The position numbers and the translations under genes were made by a program. A stretch of DNA of 62,161 nt, from NCBI GenBank assembly GCA_043718065.1, contig JAYSWJ010000157.1, forward strand, positions 1 to 62,161, given 5' to 3'. Each line of letters opens with the position of its first letter. Position 1 is the stretch's first letter. This DNA comes from JAAFIP01 sp043718065 (GTDB lineage Bacteria; Pseudomonadota; Gammaproteobacteria; Burkholderiales; Burkholderiaceae_C). Shown in pieces: positions 17,097 through 24,922 of this stretch. The notes beneath the pieces were generated by a model. It was not told the DNA's origin. It worked only from the letters and a program-made list of their open reading frames with translations, and ran no database searches.

Positions 17097-17945
17097 ATGA
17101 CCCCGCAAGATTATGTTCAACAAAAAGCTGCCGCCTCGGGTAGCAGCTTTTACTATGCTTTTTTGTTTCTGCCCAAAGAGCGGCGCGCTGCGATCACTGC
17201 GTTTTATGCTTTTTGCCGTGAGGTGGACGATGTGGTGGATGAAATTAGCGATCCATCAGTGGCGGCGACCAAGCTGGCTTGGTGGGCTAAAGAGGTGGCG
17301 CAGTCGTTTGCTGTGCCCTACAGCGATGTCAACCGTCACCCGGTAATGAAGGCGCTGATGCCGCATGCCACTGCTTACAAGATTGAAGAACACCACTTAC
17401 AAGCCGTTATTGACGGCTGCCGCATGGACCTAGAGCAAACGCGCTATCTCGACTACCCTACTCTGCAGCGCTACTGCCACTTAGTAGCGGGCGTGGTGGG
17501 CGAGGTGGCAGCGCAAATATTTGGCCAGACCGACGCGCAAACCACGCAGTACGCACACAAGCTGGGCCAAGCGTTTCAGCTGACCAACATCATCCGCGAT
17601 GTAGGCGAAGACGCACAGCGCGGGCGCATCTATCTGCCTGTGAATGAATTGCAGCAGTTTGATGTGAAGTCGCACGAGTTGAGCAAGAAGGCCTATTCAG
17701 ACCGCTTTACCGCGCTGATGCAGTTTCAGGCCGCACGCGCGCACCGCCTGTATGACGAGGCTATTGCGCTGCTACCGCGCGCCGACCGCCGCACCCAAAA
17801 ACCCGGCCTGATGATGGCCAGCATCTACCGCACACTGCTGCGCGAGATAGAGGCTGACGGTTTTAAAGTGCTGCACCAACGCACCAGCCTGACCCCGCTA
17901 CGCAAGTTTTGGCTGGCGTGGAAGGTGCAGGCACTGGGTGCATGA
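17097..17945 (+). CDS. hpnD: Presqualene diphosphate synthase HpnD
   Basis: A 282-residue squalene/phytoene synthase family enzyme that condenses two farnesyl diphosphates to presqualene diphosphate. First aspartate motif REVDDVVDEISDP near residue 45 and second NIIRDVGEDAQRGRIYLP near residue 165 are intact. The N-terminus MTPQDYVQQKAAASGSSFYY is the standard HpnD start. hpnE begins 22 bp downstream on the same strand, so the two are probably one transcript. CrtB is excluded by the pairing with hpnE and by the presence of a separate crtB in the carotenoid cluster. Confidence 0.93.
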   Translation: MTPQDYVQQKAAASGSSFYYAFLFLPKERRAAITAFYAFCREVDDVVDEISDPSVAATKLAWWAKEVAQSFAVPYSDVNRHPVMKALMPHATAYKIEEHHLQAVIDGCRMDLEQTRYLDYPTLQRYCHLVAGVVGEVAAQIFGQTDAQTTQYAHKLGQAFQLTNIIRDVGEDAQRGRIYLPVNELQQFDVKSHELSKKAYSDRFTALMQFQAARAHRLYDEAIALLPRADRRTQKPGLMMASIYRTLLREIEADGFKVLHQRTSLTPLRKFWLAWKVQALGA

Positions 17946-17967
17946 AGATTTTGCACCCAGATAAATC

Positions 17968-19377
17968 ATGCATGTCTTGATCATCGGTGCTGGCTGGGCG
18001 GGCTTAGCCGCTGGGGTAGAGGCTACACGCTTAGGCCACCATGCTACTGTTTTAGAAGCTGCCCGAGCAGTAGGTGGGCGGGCTAGAGCCTTAAAAGTGT
18101 CTTTACCAGATGGGTCTGAAGCAACTTTAGACAATGGCCAGCACATCTTAATTGGCGCGTACAGCAACACGCTGCAACTGATGCGCGATGTAGGCATCAA
18201 CACAGCCACTGCGCTGCACTGCATGCCACTTACCTTGCAGTACCCCGATGGCCATGGCCTGGCCTTGCCCGATTGGCGCAAACCGTGGTTTGCAGGCATA
18301 GACGTAGCAGTAGGCGTTTTGCAAGCCAAGGGCTGGAACTACAAAGACAAGCTGTCGCTGCTGCGCACTGCCGACGCGTGGCGGCGTGCGCGGTTTAGCT
18401 GCCCTGCGCACTACAGCGTAGCCCAGCTATGCCGCAGCATCACACCGCGCGTGATGGCCGATATGATCGAGCCGCTGGTAGTATCAGCGCTCAACATCAC
18501 TGCTGATCGTGCCAGCGCCACGGTGTTTTTGCAGGTGATGCGCGATGCTTTGTTTGCGGCCCCTTCGCAGGCAGCGTCTGGTACTACAGCGGGCGATATT
18601 GCGGGGTCTAACATGCTGTTGCCACGCACTGACCTGGGCGCACTGTTTCCGCAGGCAGCGCAACAATGGCTTAGCACGCAAGGTGCACAGGTGATGCTAG
18701 GCCAGCGTGCAGATCATCTTGGCTTACTATCAAAAACGCAGCTGCTTGAGCAGGATTTACTTGGGTTACCCGGTGATTTAGCCTACAAATATGACGCTAC
18801 AATCATCGCCACGGGTGCCGTTGACGCTGCGCGCTTGGTACGCACTCTAGCGCAACCTAGCGACGCCACCAACGCGTGGCTGAGCACCACAGAGGCTTTG
18901 CAACACACCGCTATTACTACCGTGTATGCGTACAGTGCAGCGCTGGCTGCGCGATCGGATAACCAGCCCGCCCGCCCATCGACCACCCTATCTGCCGCAT
19001 TATTCACCACACCTGTCATGGCGTTGCGCAGCAGCGCGCAGCAGCCGGCGCAGTTTGTTTTTGACCGTGCGGCGCTTAGCGGGCAGCACGGCGTGCTGGC
19101 CTTTGTGGTCAGCGCCAGCGAGGGTGATGCCGCCAGCATAGAACAATTGGTTATCGCACAAGGCAAGTCCCAGCTAGGCTTGCACGATTTGCAGCCACTG
19201 AAAACCATTGTAGAAAAACGTGCCACCTTTGCCTGCACACCCGGTGTGCAGCGTCCACCCATGCGTATTGCAGACGGCTTGCTAGCCTGTGGCGATTACG
19301 TTGACGGGCCCTACCCCGCAACGCTAGAAGGCGCAGTGCGCAGCGGATTGGCCGCAGCGCGGACGCTGCATATTTAA
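17968..19377 (+). CDS. hpnE: Hydroxysqualene dehydroxylase HpnE
   Basis: A 469-residue FAD-dependent amine-oxidase-fold enzyme that removes the hydroxyl of hydroxysqualene to give squalene. The dinucleotide motif IIGAGWAGLAAGVEATRLGH is at the N-terminus, followed by EAARAVGGRAR; the C-terminal FAD contact region is GLLACGDYVDGPYPATLEGA. Squalene would feed hopanoids or other triterpenes; a squalene-hopene cyclase is not in the window. Odd: a nearly perfect copy of the dispersed palindromic repeat (18738-18771) lies in frame and encodes the local stretch KTQLLEQDLLGLPG, a region where homologues vary. The rest of the protein is intact. Confidence 0.92.
   Translation: MHVLIIGAGWAGLAAGVEATRLGHHATVLEAARAVGGRARALKVSLPDGSEATLDNGQHILIGAYSNTLQLMRDVGINTATALHCMPLTLQYPDGHGLALPDWRKPWFAGIDVAVGVLQAKGWNYKDKLSLLRTADAWRRARFSCPAHYSVAQLCRSITPRVMADMIEPLVVSALNITADRASATVFLQVMRDALFAAPSQAASGTTAGDIAGSNMLLPRTDLGALFPQAAQQWLSTQGAQVMLGQRADHLGLLSKTQLLEQDLLGLPGDLAYKYDATIIATGAVDAARLVRTLAQPSDATNAWLSTTEALQHTAITTVYAYSAALAARSDNQPARPSTTLSAALFTTPVMALRSSAQQPAQFVFDRAALSGQHGVLAFVVSASEGDAASIEQLVIAQGKSQLGLHDLQPLKTIVEKRATFACTPGVQRPPMRIADGLLACGDYVDGPYPATLEGAVRSGLAAARTLHI
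18738..18771 (+). repeat. Dispersed palindromic repeat inside hpnE
   Basis: CAGCTGCTTGAGCAG with tail GATTTACTTGGGTTA, nearly identical to the intergenic subtype A copies at 3611 and 44561, but read through in frame as part of hpnE. The high identity suggests recent insertion. Confidence 0.85.
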
Positions 19378-19407
19378 GCACGGGCGTTACAGTTTTAACT
19401 GCGGGTT

Positions 19408-19439
19408 GGCGAAGCCTTCGACAGGCTCAGGCCGAACGG
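19408..19439. repeat. Short repeat CTTCGACAGGCTCAG type
   Basis: GCGAAGCCTTCGACAGGCTC followed by AGGCCGAACGG, located after hpnE. A diverged relative is at 25279-25303. I recall this motif as a common dispersed repeat in betaproteobacteria; two copies here support that. Confidence 0.55.
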
Positions 19440-19475
19440 ATTAAACGTCTAACAAGCTAACTGGCCAGCACGACC

Positions 19476-19643
19476 TTATTTCTTTTTACTCTTCACTGCC
19501 AGCTTAGCAGTTTTCGATTTGGCTGCCGCCGACGGGCTTGCATCTGCTTTGGGCATATCGCCCAAGGTAGTTTTAACGGGGCACACGTTAAAGACGGGGC
19601 ATTTTTTGCAGCCAACAGCGATGGCGATAGGGCATAAGACCAT
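19476..19643 (-). CDS. Small cysteine-containing protein (55 residues)
   Basis: A 55-codon gene that starts at an ATG at 19643 with a strong ribosome binding site (GAGGAG eight to ten bases upstream) and ends in TAA at 19476. The protein begins MVLCPIAIAVGCKKCPVFNV and continues CPVKTTLGD, then a Lys/Ala/Ser-rich basic tail ending KSKKK. Four cysteines in the pattern C-x7-C-x2-C-x5-C could bind a metal. I recall similar small proteins in other Comamonadaceae annotated as hypothetical, but did not verify this. It lies between hpnE and the MFS gene, on the MFS strand but downstream of it. Function unknown. Confidence 0.7.
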   Translation of the reverse strand: MVLCPIAIAVGCKKCPVFNVCPVKTTLGDMPKADASPSAAAKSKTAKLAVKSKKK

Positions 19644-19726
19644 TTGGGTAACTCCTCAGTTTTGTAGTGTCCAGTATGCGCTATTGCGGGGTGAATTACC
19701 AATTTAGCCGCGCTCAATTAACGCAG

Positions 19727-20878
19727 CTAAATATCAAATTTGAGCCGACTGGCCAAACGCGCACCCAAGCCCACACAAGCCCCCGTCACCCAAAACAGCC
19801 CAGCCACGCCAATGGCGGCACCAGCTACGCCAAACAGCATAGGCATCACCACGCTAGACCCGTTAATCGCCATCAGCCGCAGGCCCAGCGCCTCGCCGTG
19901 GCGGTCCTCGGGCGTAATCTGGTGCAGCGTGCTCATAATCATCGGCTGCACGCAACCCAGTGTGAAGCCTAGGAATACGGAGCACACGCCCATCGAGAGT
20001 GCGGTGGGCATCAACGGGTACACCGCAAACAGCATGGCTGTCATCACCATGGCCACGGTAATCACCGCCCATTCACGCAGGCTGTGCGCCAGCACGGGTA
20101 GCAGTACGCGTATGGCTGCGGCGGCAATGGCAAACGAGCCCAGGATGGTACCGATAACACTGGCGCTGTAGCCACGCTCGTGACCCAGCAGCGGCACCAC
20201 AAAGGTGTGCACGTCCCAGCAGGACGACAGCAGCCAGTTAACGATCATCAAGCGGCGCATCAGCGGCTCGCGCAGCAAATCCCAAAACTGCTTTTTCTCT
20301 TGCGTTCTAAGGGCTATAGCTGGCAGCTCTTTCGTGTTGCGTATCCAAAACCAAGTCGCCAGCGGCAGCAAAGCCAAAAACAAAAACGCGGCCCGAAAGC
20401 CGAGAAAGTCAATCAGCAGCCCAGCCGTAAATGGGCCCAGAAAATTAGACACTGCCGGGCCAATCGACAGCCAACTGAACACTTGCTTTAACTGCAACGG
20501 GTTCTCTGCCGCGCGGCCCACATGCCGCTGCAGCGCTATGACCGCGATGCCCGTGGCCCCGCCCGTGCACAGTGCCGCAATGCCCAGCGTGATGATGTGG
20601 GGCAGCGCGGTGGCCAGCAGCATGCCGCTGCTGGCCAAGATGATGGCAAAACCCACCGGCTTTTTTAGCCCATTGGCGTCTGCATAGCGCCCAGCAGGGA
20701 TGGCTAAAAAAACCTGCGTTAACGCAAACAACGCTAACAAAAATCCGACCGCTGCTGCACTAAACCCCTCGCGCAGCGCCCACAGCGGTGCTGCTAAGCG
20801 CATGCCCGCCATGGTGCCGTGCAAACACACCTGGCCAATGATCAGGTGCACCAGCGGGCGGGACAGAGAGTTTTTCAA
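19727..20878 (-). CDS. MFS transporter
   Basis: A 383-residue major facilitator superfamily protein with about twelve hydrophobic helices. The start at 20878 is a TTG with AAGG just upstream; the next in-frame ATG would cut into the first helix. Characteristic features are the loop after helix 2 (IPAGRYADANGLKKPVGF), and a central cytoplasmic loop rich in charged residues (TKELPAIALRTQEKKQF). The sequence resembles small drug or sugar efflux MFS carriers; substrate unknown. It follows rmuC by 32 bp on the same strand, so they may be co-transcribed. Confidence 0.82.
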   Translation of the reverse strand: MKNSLSRPLVHLIIGQVCLHGTMAGMRLAAPLWALREGFSAAAVGFLLALFALTQVFLAIPAGRYADANGLKKPVGFAIILASSGMLLATALPHIITLGIAALCTGGATGIAVIALQRHVGRAAENPLQLKQVFSWLSIGPAVSNFLGPFTAGLLIDFLGFRAAFLFLALLPLATWFWIRNTKELPAIALRTQEKKQFWDLLREPLMRRLMIVNWLLSSCWDVHTFVVPLLGHERGYSASVIGTILGSFAIAAAAIRVLLPVLAHSLREWAVITVAMVMTAMLFAVYPLMPTALSMGVCSVFLGFTLGCVQPMIMSTLHQITPEDRHGEALGLRLMAINGSSVVMPMLFGVAGAAIGVAGLFWVTGACVGLGARLASRLKFDI

Positions 20879-20910
20879 GCGGCCTTAACCTTTGTTATGA
20901 ACCATTGTTA

Positions 20911-22230
20911 CTAGCCTTCGTCTGACTCTTTGTCCAGCGGCAGCAGGTTCTGCGTTTCAGCCTCGGGCAAAGCTTCTACTTTTTTCAAAGCACGGTTCAT
21001 CACATTGGTACGTGTCTGCGCTTGGTCTAGCGTGGTGAGTACCGTTTGTGTTTGCGCGCGAATGCGGGTTAGCACATCGCCAAATTTGCCAAATTCTGTC
21101 TTCACCGCGCCCAGCACCTGCCACACCTCGCTGCTGCGCTGCTCTAGCGCCAAGGTGCGAAAACCCATTTGCAGTGAGTTAAGCATAGCTAGCAAAGTCG
21201 TCGGCCCCGCCAAAGTCACGCGGTAGTCACGCTGCAGAGTGTCCATCAGTCCCGGGCGGCGCAGCACTTCAGCATACAAACCTTCAGATGGTAAAAACAA
21301 AATCGCAAAGTCAGTGGTGTATGGCGGCTGAATATACTTTTCGGTCATCGACTTGGCCTCTAGCCGAATGCGCTGCTCGAGCGCCTTGCCCGCCACCTCC
21401 ACGCCCAGCACGTCGGCGCGCTCTTGCGCGTCTAGCAATCGCTCGTAGTCTTCGTTGGGAAACTTCGCATCAATCGGCAGCCACAGCGGCACGCCGTCAT
21501 CGCTTTTGCCCGGCAGACGCACAGCGTAGTCCACTACGTTTTTGCTACCCGGAACAGTGGCCACTTGCGCAGCGTATTGCTCGGGTGAGAATATTTGCTC
21601 CAGCAGCGCACCCAGCTGCGCCTCGCCAAAAATGCCGCGCGTTTTTACATTGGTCAGCAAGTGCTTTAAGTCGCCCACGCCCTGCGCCAGCGTTTGCATT
21701 TCACCCAGGCCTTTGTGCACCTGCTCTAGCCTGTCGGCCACTTGCTTAAAGCTCTCGCCCAGCCGCGTTTGCAGCGTGGACTGCAGCTTCTCGTCCACCG
21801 TTTGGCGCATCTCGTCCAGCTTGGCGGTATTGGTCTTTTGCAGCTGCGCCAGCTGCACGTCCAACGTGTCGCGCACCTCGCGCATGCGCAGCGCATTGCC
21901 GTCGGTAATCTGCTGCAACTGCTGTGTGAGATTGCTTTGAAAAGTAGCCAAGCTTTGCGCTAAATGCGTTTGGATAGCGGTGAGTGACTGCGCCTGCTCG
22001 GTTCTGTCGCCCCGCGCAGACTCAGTAATCTCCCGCCGCAGTTCCCGCTCCAGCCGCTCGTTGGTAGTGGCCAGCGTAGTTTTAATGTCTGCATGGCGCG
22101 CAGTTTGCTCTTCTTTTTGTAGCTGGTTGAGCAGGTTTTGCTTGGGTAAACGCATCAAAAGCCATATAAAAAGGCCTATCAGCAGCAGTATATTCAGCAC
22201 CCCAAGAACCAGCGAAATCGTAATGTTCAT
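20911..22230 (-). CDS. rmuC: DNA recombination protein RmuC
   Basis: A 439-residue protein of the RmuC family, which limits inversions at short inverted repeats, perhaps as a nuclease. It has one N-terminal membrane segment (ISLVLGVLNILLLIGLFIWL, residues about 4-24), a long coiled coil with Gln/Leu-rich heptads to residue about 190, and the RmuC core with the restriction-endonuclease-like fold (PIDAKFPNEDYERLL). The C-terminal coiled coil follows. The palindromic repeat at 22119-22150 encodes LPKQNLLNQLQK right after the membrane helix, where linker length is free to vary. A recombination-control gene that itself carries the palindromic repeat is a curious coincidence. Confidence 0.92.
   Translation of the reverse strand: MNITISLVLGVLNILLLIGLFIWLLMRLPKQNLLNQLQKEEQTARHADIKTTLATTNERLERELRREITESARGDRTEQAQSLTAIQTHLAQSLATFQSNLTQQLQQITDGNALRMREVRDTLDVQLAQLQKTNTAKLDEMRQTVDEKLQSTLQTRLGESFKQVADRLEQVHKGLGEMQTLAQGVGDLKHLLTNVKTRGIFGEAQLGALLEQIFSPEQYAAQVATVPGSKNVVDYAVRLPGKSDDGVPLWLPIDAKFPNEDYERLLDAQERADVLGVEVAGKALEQRIRLEAKSMTEKYIQPPYTTDFAILFLPSEGLYAEVLRRPGLMDTLQRDYRVTLAGPTTLLAMLNSLQMGFRTLALEQRSSEVWQVLGAVKTEFGKFGDVLTRIRAQTQTVLTTLDQAQTRTNVMNRALKKVEALPEAETQNLLPLDKESDEG
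22119..22150 (+). repeat. Dispersed palindromic repeat inside rmuC
   Basis: TAGCTGGTTGAGCAG with tail GTTTTGCTTGGGTAA, subtype A with a few changes, antisense to rmuC and open in frame. It encodes the juxtamembrane linker. Confidence 0.75.
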
Positions 22231-22251
22231 GGCTAGAGTCTACCGCTTGCT

Positions 22252-22948
22252 TTAAGCCGCCATCGCCTGCAATGCATCTAGCGGGCTGGCCGTGCCACCC
22301 GCCGCCACCTTCAGCACATGGGTGTAGATCATCGTCGTGCTCACATCGCTGTGGCCCAGCAGCTCTTGCACCGTGCGAATGTCGGTGCCCGCTTGCAGCA
22401 AGTGCGCGGCAAAGCTGTGGCGCAAGGTATGCACAGTGGCGTGTTTGGCTATACCAGCATGCGTAAACGCTTTTTTAAGCGCACGACCTAATTGCTCATC
22501 AAACAAGTGGTGCCGCCGCTGCACCCCCGACTCCGTCTATCAGCGCCAATACGGATTGCACCTCAGCCAGCGTCAACACCACAGGTATGCGTTTACGTTC
22601 TGGCGGCCGGCCGATCAACTGCATCCACGGTAAATCCAGCCCCAACACCTGTTTGTACAAAAACAGCAAGGCATTGAGTGCCTGCCGATGTGTGGCGGGC
22701 GATACCTGCCGCTCATTGGCCAACATGGTTAAAAAAGCCTCCACTTGCGTCTGTGCCATGTCGCGCGGATGCTGCATCACCCCTGTGCGCCCATGCCAAC
22801 GAATGAAAAAACGCGCCCAGTACAAGTAGGCTTTTTCGGTTTGTAAGCTATAGTGCAGGTAACGAATCCGCTCCCGAATCTGATCTAGCAAGCGTGTAGC
22901 CAGAAAAACCGGAGCGGCGACTTTACGGGTTTCTTTATACCTGTTCAT
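22252..22948 (-). pseudogene. intI: Integron integrase IntI, internally deleted
   Basis: An integron-type tyrosine recombinase in two frames. The 149-codon N-terminal part (from 22948) carries the SAM-like DNA-binding domain (LDQIRERIRYLHYSLQTEKA, then WMQLIGRPPERKRIPVVLT). The 90-codon C-terminal part, in another frame, begins QRRHHLFDEQLGRALKKAF and ends with the catalytic motifs HTLRHSFAAHLLQAGTD and LGHSDVSTTMIYTHVLK. Compared with the usual 320-340 residues, about 140 are missing at the junction near 22520, including the first catalytic arginine and the lysine. The enzyme should be dead. The break is clean, with well-preserved flanks, so the loss seems recent. The adjacent attI region and cassettes identify it as a chromosomal integron integrase, not a phage integrase. 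Confidence 0.9.
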
Positions 22949-22956
22949 TTATACAG
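22941..22956 (-). promoter_or_regulatory. LexA (SOS) box overlapping the intI start
   Basis: CTGTTCATTTATACAG fits the CTG-N10-CAG LexA consensus and is preceded by TAC and followed by TATA. It overlaps the integrase start codon at 22946-22948. SOS control by a LexA site at this place is established for many integron integrases. Confidence 0.75.
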
Positions 22957-23085
22957 TATACTGCTTTAACATGATGAATGTAAACAGTTTTTTGAGGTTG
23001 CCTAAACCAGGTTATTTCGCAAACTGCCTAGGTATCCGGCAGATTCGCGGGATACCTCAATAGTTAGGATTCACCGGAGCCCAAA
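22957..23085 (+). other. Integron attI region
   Basis: The gap between the intI start and the first cassette gene. The cassette junction is probably the G/TTAGGA at 23063-23069, just ahead of the GTG start of cassette 1. No secondary elements were confirmed. A promoter for the cassettes (Pc) is expected here or in intI but is not obvious by eye. Confidence 0.55.
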
Positions 23086-23613
23086 GTGACGCCACTCGAA
23101 GTAATTGATACCGCGGTCAAGGTTGGTCTAGGTGCGGCCATATCCGGCCTCTCAGCGTACTGGATGGGCAAATCTAAAGCACGAGACGATCTACGCCGAG
23201 AGCGTCTTACCCGCCATCACGGTCTACTTGAAAAGTCCGCCGAACAGATTGAGAGCTTTTCACACGTAATCCTGCGCTACTGGGCCCTCATGATTGAGTG
23301 GGTTCGAGCGCGCGATCAAGGATTCGTGTTGCAGCCTCATCGAGCCGAGGAGCTGACGAAATCGAAAGCCGAACTGTTCAATGCCTTTAGTGATCTCACC
23401 AGCGCAGAAGCCAAACTGCTACTTCTTGGTCACGTAGAAGCACAGAAGCTTCTTCGAGTCTTTGGCGAGCTTTCTAAGCAAATTCGACGTGAAGCTTTTG
23501 AAGGCAACAAGTCTTTGACTGAGCAAAAAATGGAAGAATTCAGAACCCAGCTTCTCACGGCTAGAGAAGGTCTCTTCTCCGAAGTCAGCCGCATCTACCG
23601 TAGTGAAACCTAA
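23086..23613 (+). CDS. Integron cassette protein with membrane anchor and coiled coil
   Basis: A 175-residue protein from a GTG at 23086 with GGAG six bases upstream. An N-terminal hydrophobic stretch (TAVKVGLGAAISGLSAYWMG, residues about 9-28) is followed by a very basic segment and then helical, charged sequence likely to form coiled coil to the end. It therefore looks like an inner-membrane protein with a cytoplasmic helical body. The TAA stop lies inside the attC site that follows, as is usual for cassette genes. Codon choice is different from the flanking core genes. No family recognised; many cassette genes encode toxins, antitoxins or phage defence, but nothing here proves that. Confidence 0.65.
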   Translation: MTPLEVIDTAVKVGLGAAISGLSAYWMGKSKARDDLRRERLTRHHGLLEKSAEQIESFSHVILRYWALMIEWVRARDQGFVLQPHRAEELTKSKAELFNAFSDLTSAEAKLLLLGHVEAQKLLRVFGELSKQIRREAFEGNKSLTEQKMEEFRTQLLTAREGLFSEVSRIYRSET

Positions 23614-23676
23614 CCCTTCAATCGAGAGGACGTCACGCGGCAATCCGGGCGCCGCCTCTCATCTCAAATGTTAGGC
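23609..23676 (+). other. attC site 1
   Basis: The outer half-sites are CCTAAC at 23609-23614 and GTTAGGC at 23670-23676. The inner arms GAGAGG and CCTCTC can pair, with a GC-rich central hairpin. It is about 94% identical by eye to attC 2, as expected for cassettes of one chromosomal integron. Confidence 0.85.
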
Positions 23677-23690
23677 GCCTGAAGAACCGT

Positions 23691-24431
23691 ATGAAGTGGC
23701 TCAAACCCCAGATTCTTTCCGCGCTCGAGCAATGCTGTGAGAGTTTCACATTCCCGATGCTCGACAACGGCTACGTCTATTCAGCAGCGAGCAGACTCGC
23801 GCTATACCGTTCAGCAGAAGATTGGGCAATGACGGTCGAAGTCTTTGGCTTCTCACCCAGATCTGGAATTCCAGACACGCATATCCACACCTTCGGCAGC
23901 AGGCTACTCCGGCAAAGGGGAGAGGCCGATTTTGTGAGCGCCGAAGCTTACGCAGCGTACCTGGCAAACAACCCGAACAATGAGTCCGTATTCATCTATC
24001 CAATAGATGAAGGAGACTGGCAGGATCTAGATGACAGCGACCTACTAGCCGAGGAAGCGCGAGCTGTTTTGGTCAGAGGAAAGAGTCTGCCTATTCCTTC
24101 GCGAGAGGTGTACGCAACCCATGAAATCTCGCTGGAAGACGAATCACGTGTATACGTTTTTGAGCTGTGCCGATTGCTTGCCGCTATGAATCGCGAAGGC
24201 GTGCTCGCTACCAGCGAAGAGCGTCGTGTATGCGTTCCAACAGAGCTGGAGCAAATCCTCCAACTAGAAGAATGGCACCACCCCGATCTAGCAGGAGGAG
24301 ACGAACTGAGCAGTAGCAACACATTCGTGTCACTTGTGGAGGTGTTGGTAAATGGAGATGCTTCGTCGTGCAAGACCACGATGCCAGCCAATTCTCATTG
24401 GAGCAATTGGCCAGAAGCAGGCACTCTGTGA
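23691..24431 (+). CDS. Integron cassette protein, conserved hypothetical
   Basis: A 246-residue soluble protein. It starts MKWLKPQILSALEQCCESFT and has notable segments FPMLDNGYVYSAASRLALYR, DWAMTVEVFGFSPRSGIPDT, FELCRLLAAMNREGVLATSE and a C-terminal HWSNWPEAGTL. It has no signal peptide or membrane helix. The composition is acidic with many aromatic residues. I recall a family of similar length annotated as hypothetical (possibly DUF7003) that is also found as single genes in other bacteria; this recollection is unverified. The gene lies between the two attC sites and so is a mobile cassette. Function unknown. Confidence 0.7.
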   Translation: MKWLKPQILSALEQCCESFTFPMLDNGYVYSAASRLALYRSAEDWAMTVEVFGFSPRSGIPDTHIHTFGSRLLRQRGEADFVSAEAYAAYLANNPNNESVFIYPIDEGDWQDLDDSDLLAEEARAVLVRGKSLPIPSREVYATHEISLEDESRVYVFELCRLLAAMNREGVLATSEERRVCVPTELEQILQLEEWHHPDLAGGDELSSSNTFVSLVEVLVNGDASSCKTTMPANSHWSNWPEAGTL

Positions 24432-24444
24432 TTGCAACGCAGGC

Positions 24445-24514
24445 GCCTAACCCATCAATCGAGAGGACGTCACCCGGCAAGCCGGGCGCCGCCTCTCATC
24501 TCAAACGTTAATGG
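24445..24514 (+). other. attC site 2 (end of the cassette array)
   Basis: Outer half-sites GCCTAAC at 24445-24451 and GTTAATG from 24507, inner arms GAGAGG and CCTCTC, central hairpin CCCGGC/GCCGGG. The last half-site is GTTAATG, not GTTAGGC, which fits a junction to non-cassette DNA at the array end. Confidence 0.8.
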
Positions 24515-24623
24515 CTACTTTGTGAAGCAAGTTAATAACCGATAAGAAGCTAAAACCGTCTCCGCGGTACGGGAAAGTGGTTTTGCATCCAACCCTCGCC
24601 CACTACAAGCGCACTAATGTGGC

Positions 24624-24690
24624 GTGTGCCCTATGACAACCCATAAAGGGCCGCAGGTCCAGTTGGCATGGGGCAGACCGCAGCGGTGCG
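24624..24690 (+). repeat. Second dispersed repeat family, copy 1
   Basis: CCTATGACAACCCATAAAGG followed by GCCGCAGGTCC, GGCATGGGGCAGACCG and GCGGTGCG. It matches the copy at 44714-44777 over about 60 bp. Ends GTGTGCC and GGCATGG resemble inverted repeats. Confidence 0.65.
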
Positions 24691-24775
24691 CTTGCAAGAG
24701 CAGCAAGCTGGGCAATAGAACATTAAAAACACAAGTTAAAGCACCTCAAACAGCATTTTTACTAACGAAATACGC

Positions 24776-24815
24776 TGGTAACCCAAGTAAATTCTGCTCA
24801 AACAGCTATTAATTT
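24776..24815 (-). repeat. Dispersed palindromic repeat, subtype A
   Basis: Reverse-oriented intergenic copy: on the plus strand GGTAACCCAAGTAAATTCTG, then CTCAAACAGCTATTAATTTA. Core slightly diverged. Confidence 0.75.
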
Positions 24816-24922
24816 AAGAGCGTTAAGAGTTTTATGCATTCGCACTATCCGGCTGCAACCGCAGCCGAATCGGGCCTTTGGCAGTGTCAATGTCGACGAC
24901 TTTGCCGCCTTGCGTATACGTC

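Larger units (their letters stand above)
24515..24922. other. Intergenic region after the integron
   Basis: About 400 bp with no complete gene. It holds two repeats (24624-24690 and 24776-24815). Between 24834 and about 24905 the minus strand has a stretch that reads like a protein C-terminus (GGKVVDIDTAKGPIRLRLQP then DSANA and TAA) with no start of its own, possibly a gene remnant. Confidence 0.5.

Noticed and set aside
18050..18080. GAAGCTGCCCGAGCAGTAGG in hpnE, looking like the repeat core
   Set aside because: It encodes the conserved motif EAARAVGGRAR found in all such flavoproteins, so the resemblance is by chance.
22252..22948. Phage-type integrase and a prophage
   Set aside because: Sequence is integron-type, no phage genes are nearby, and attC sites follow.
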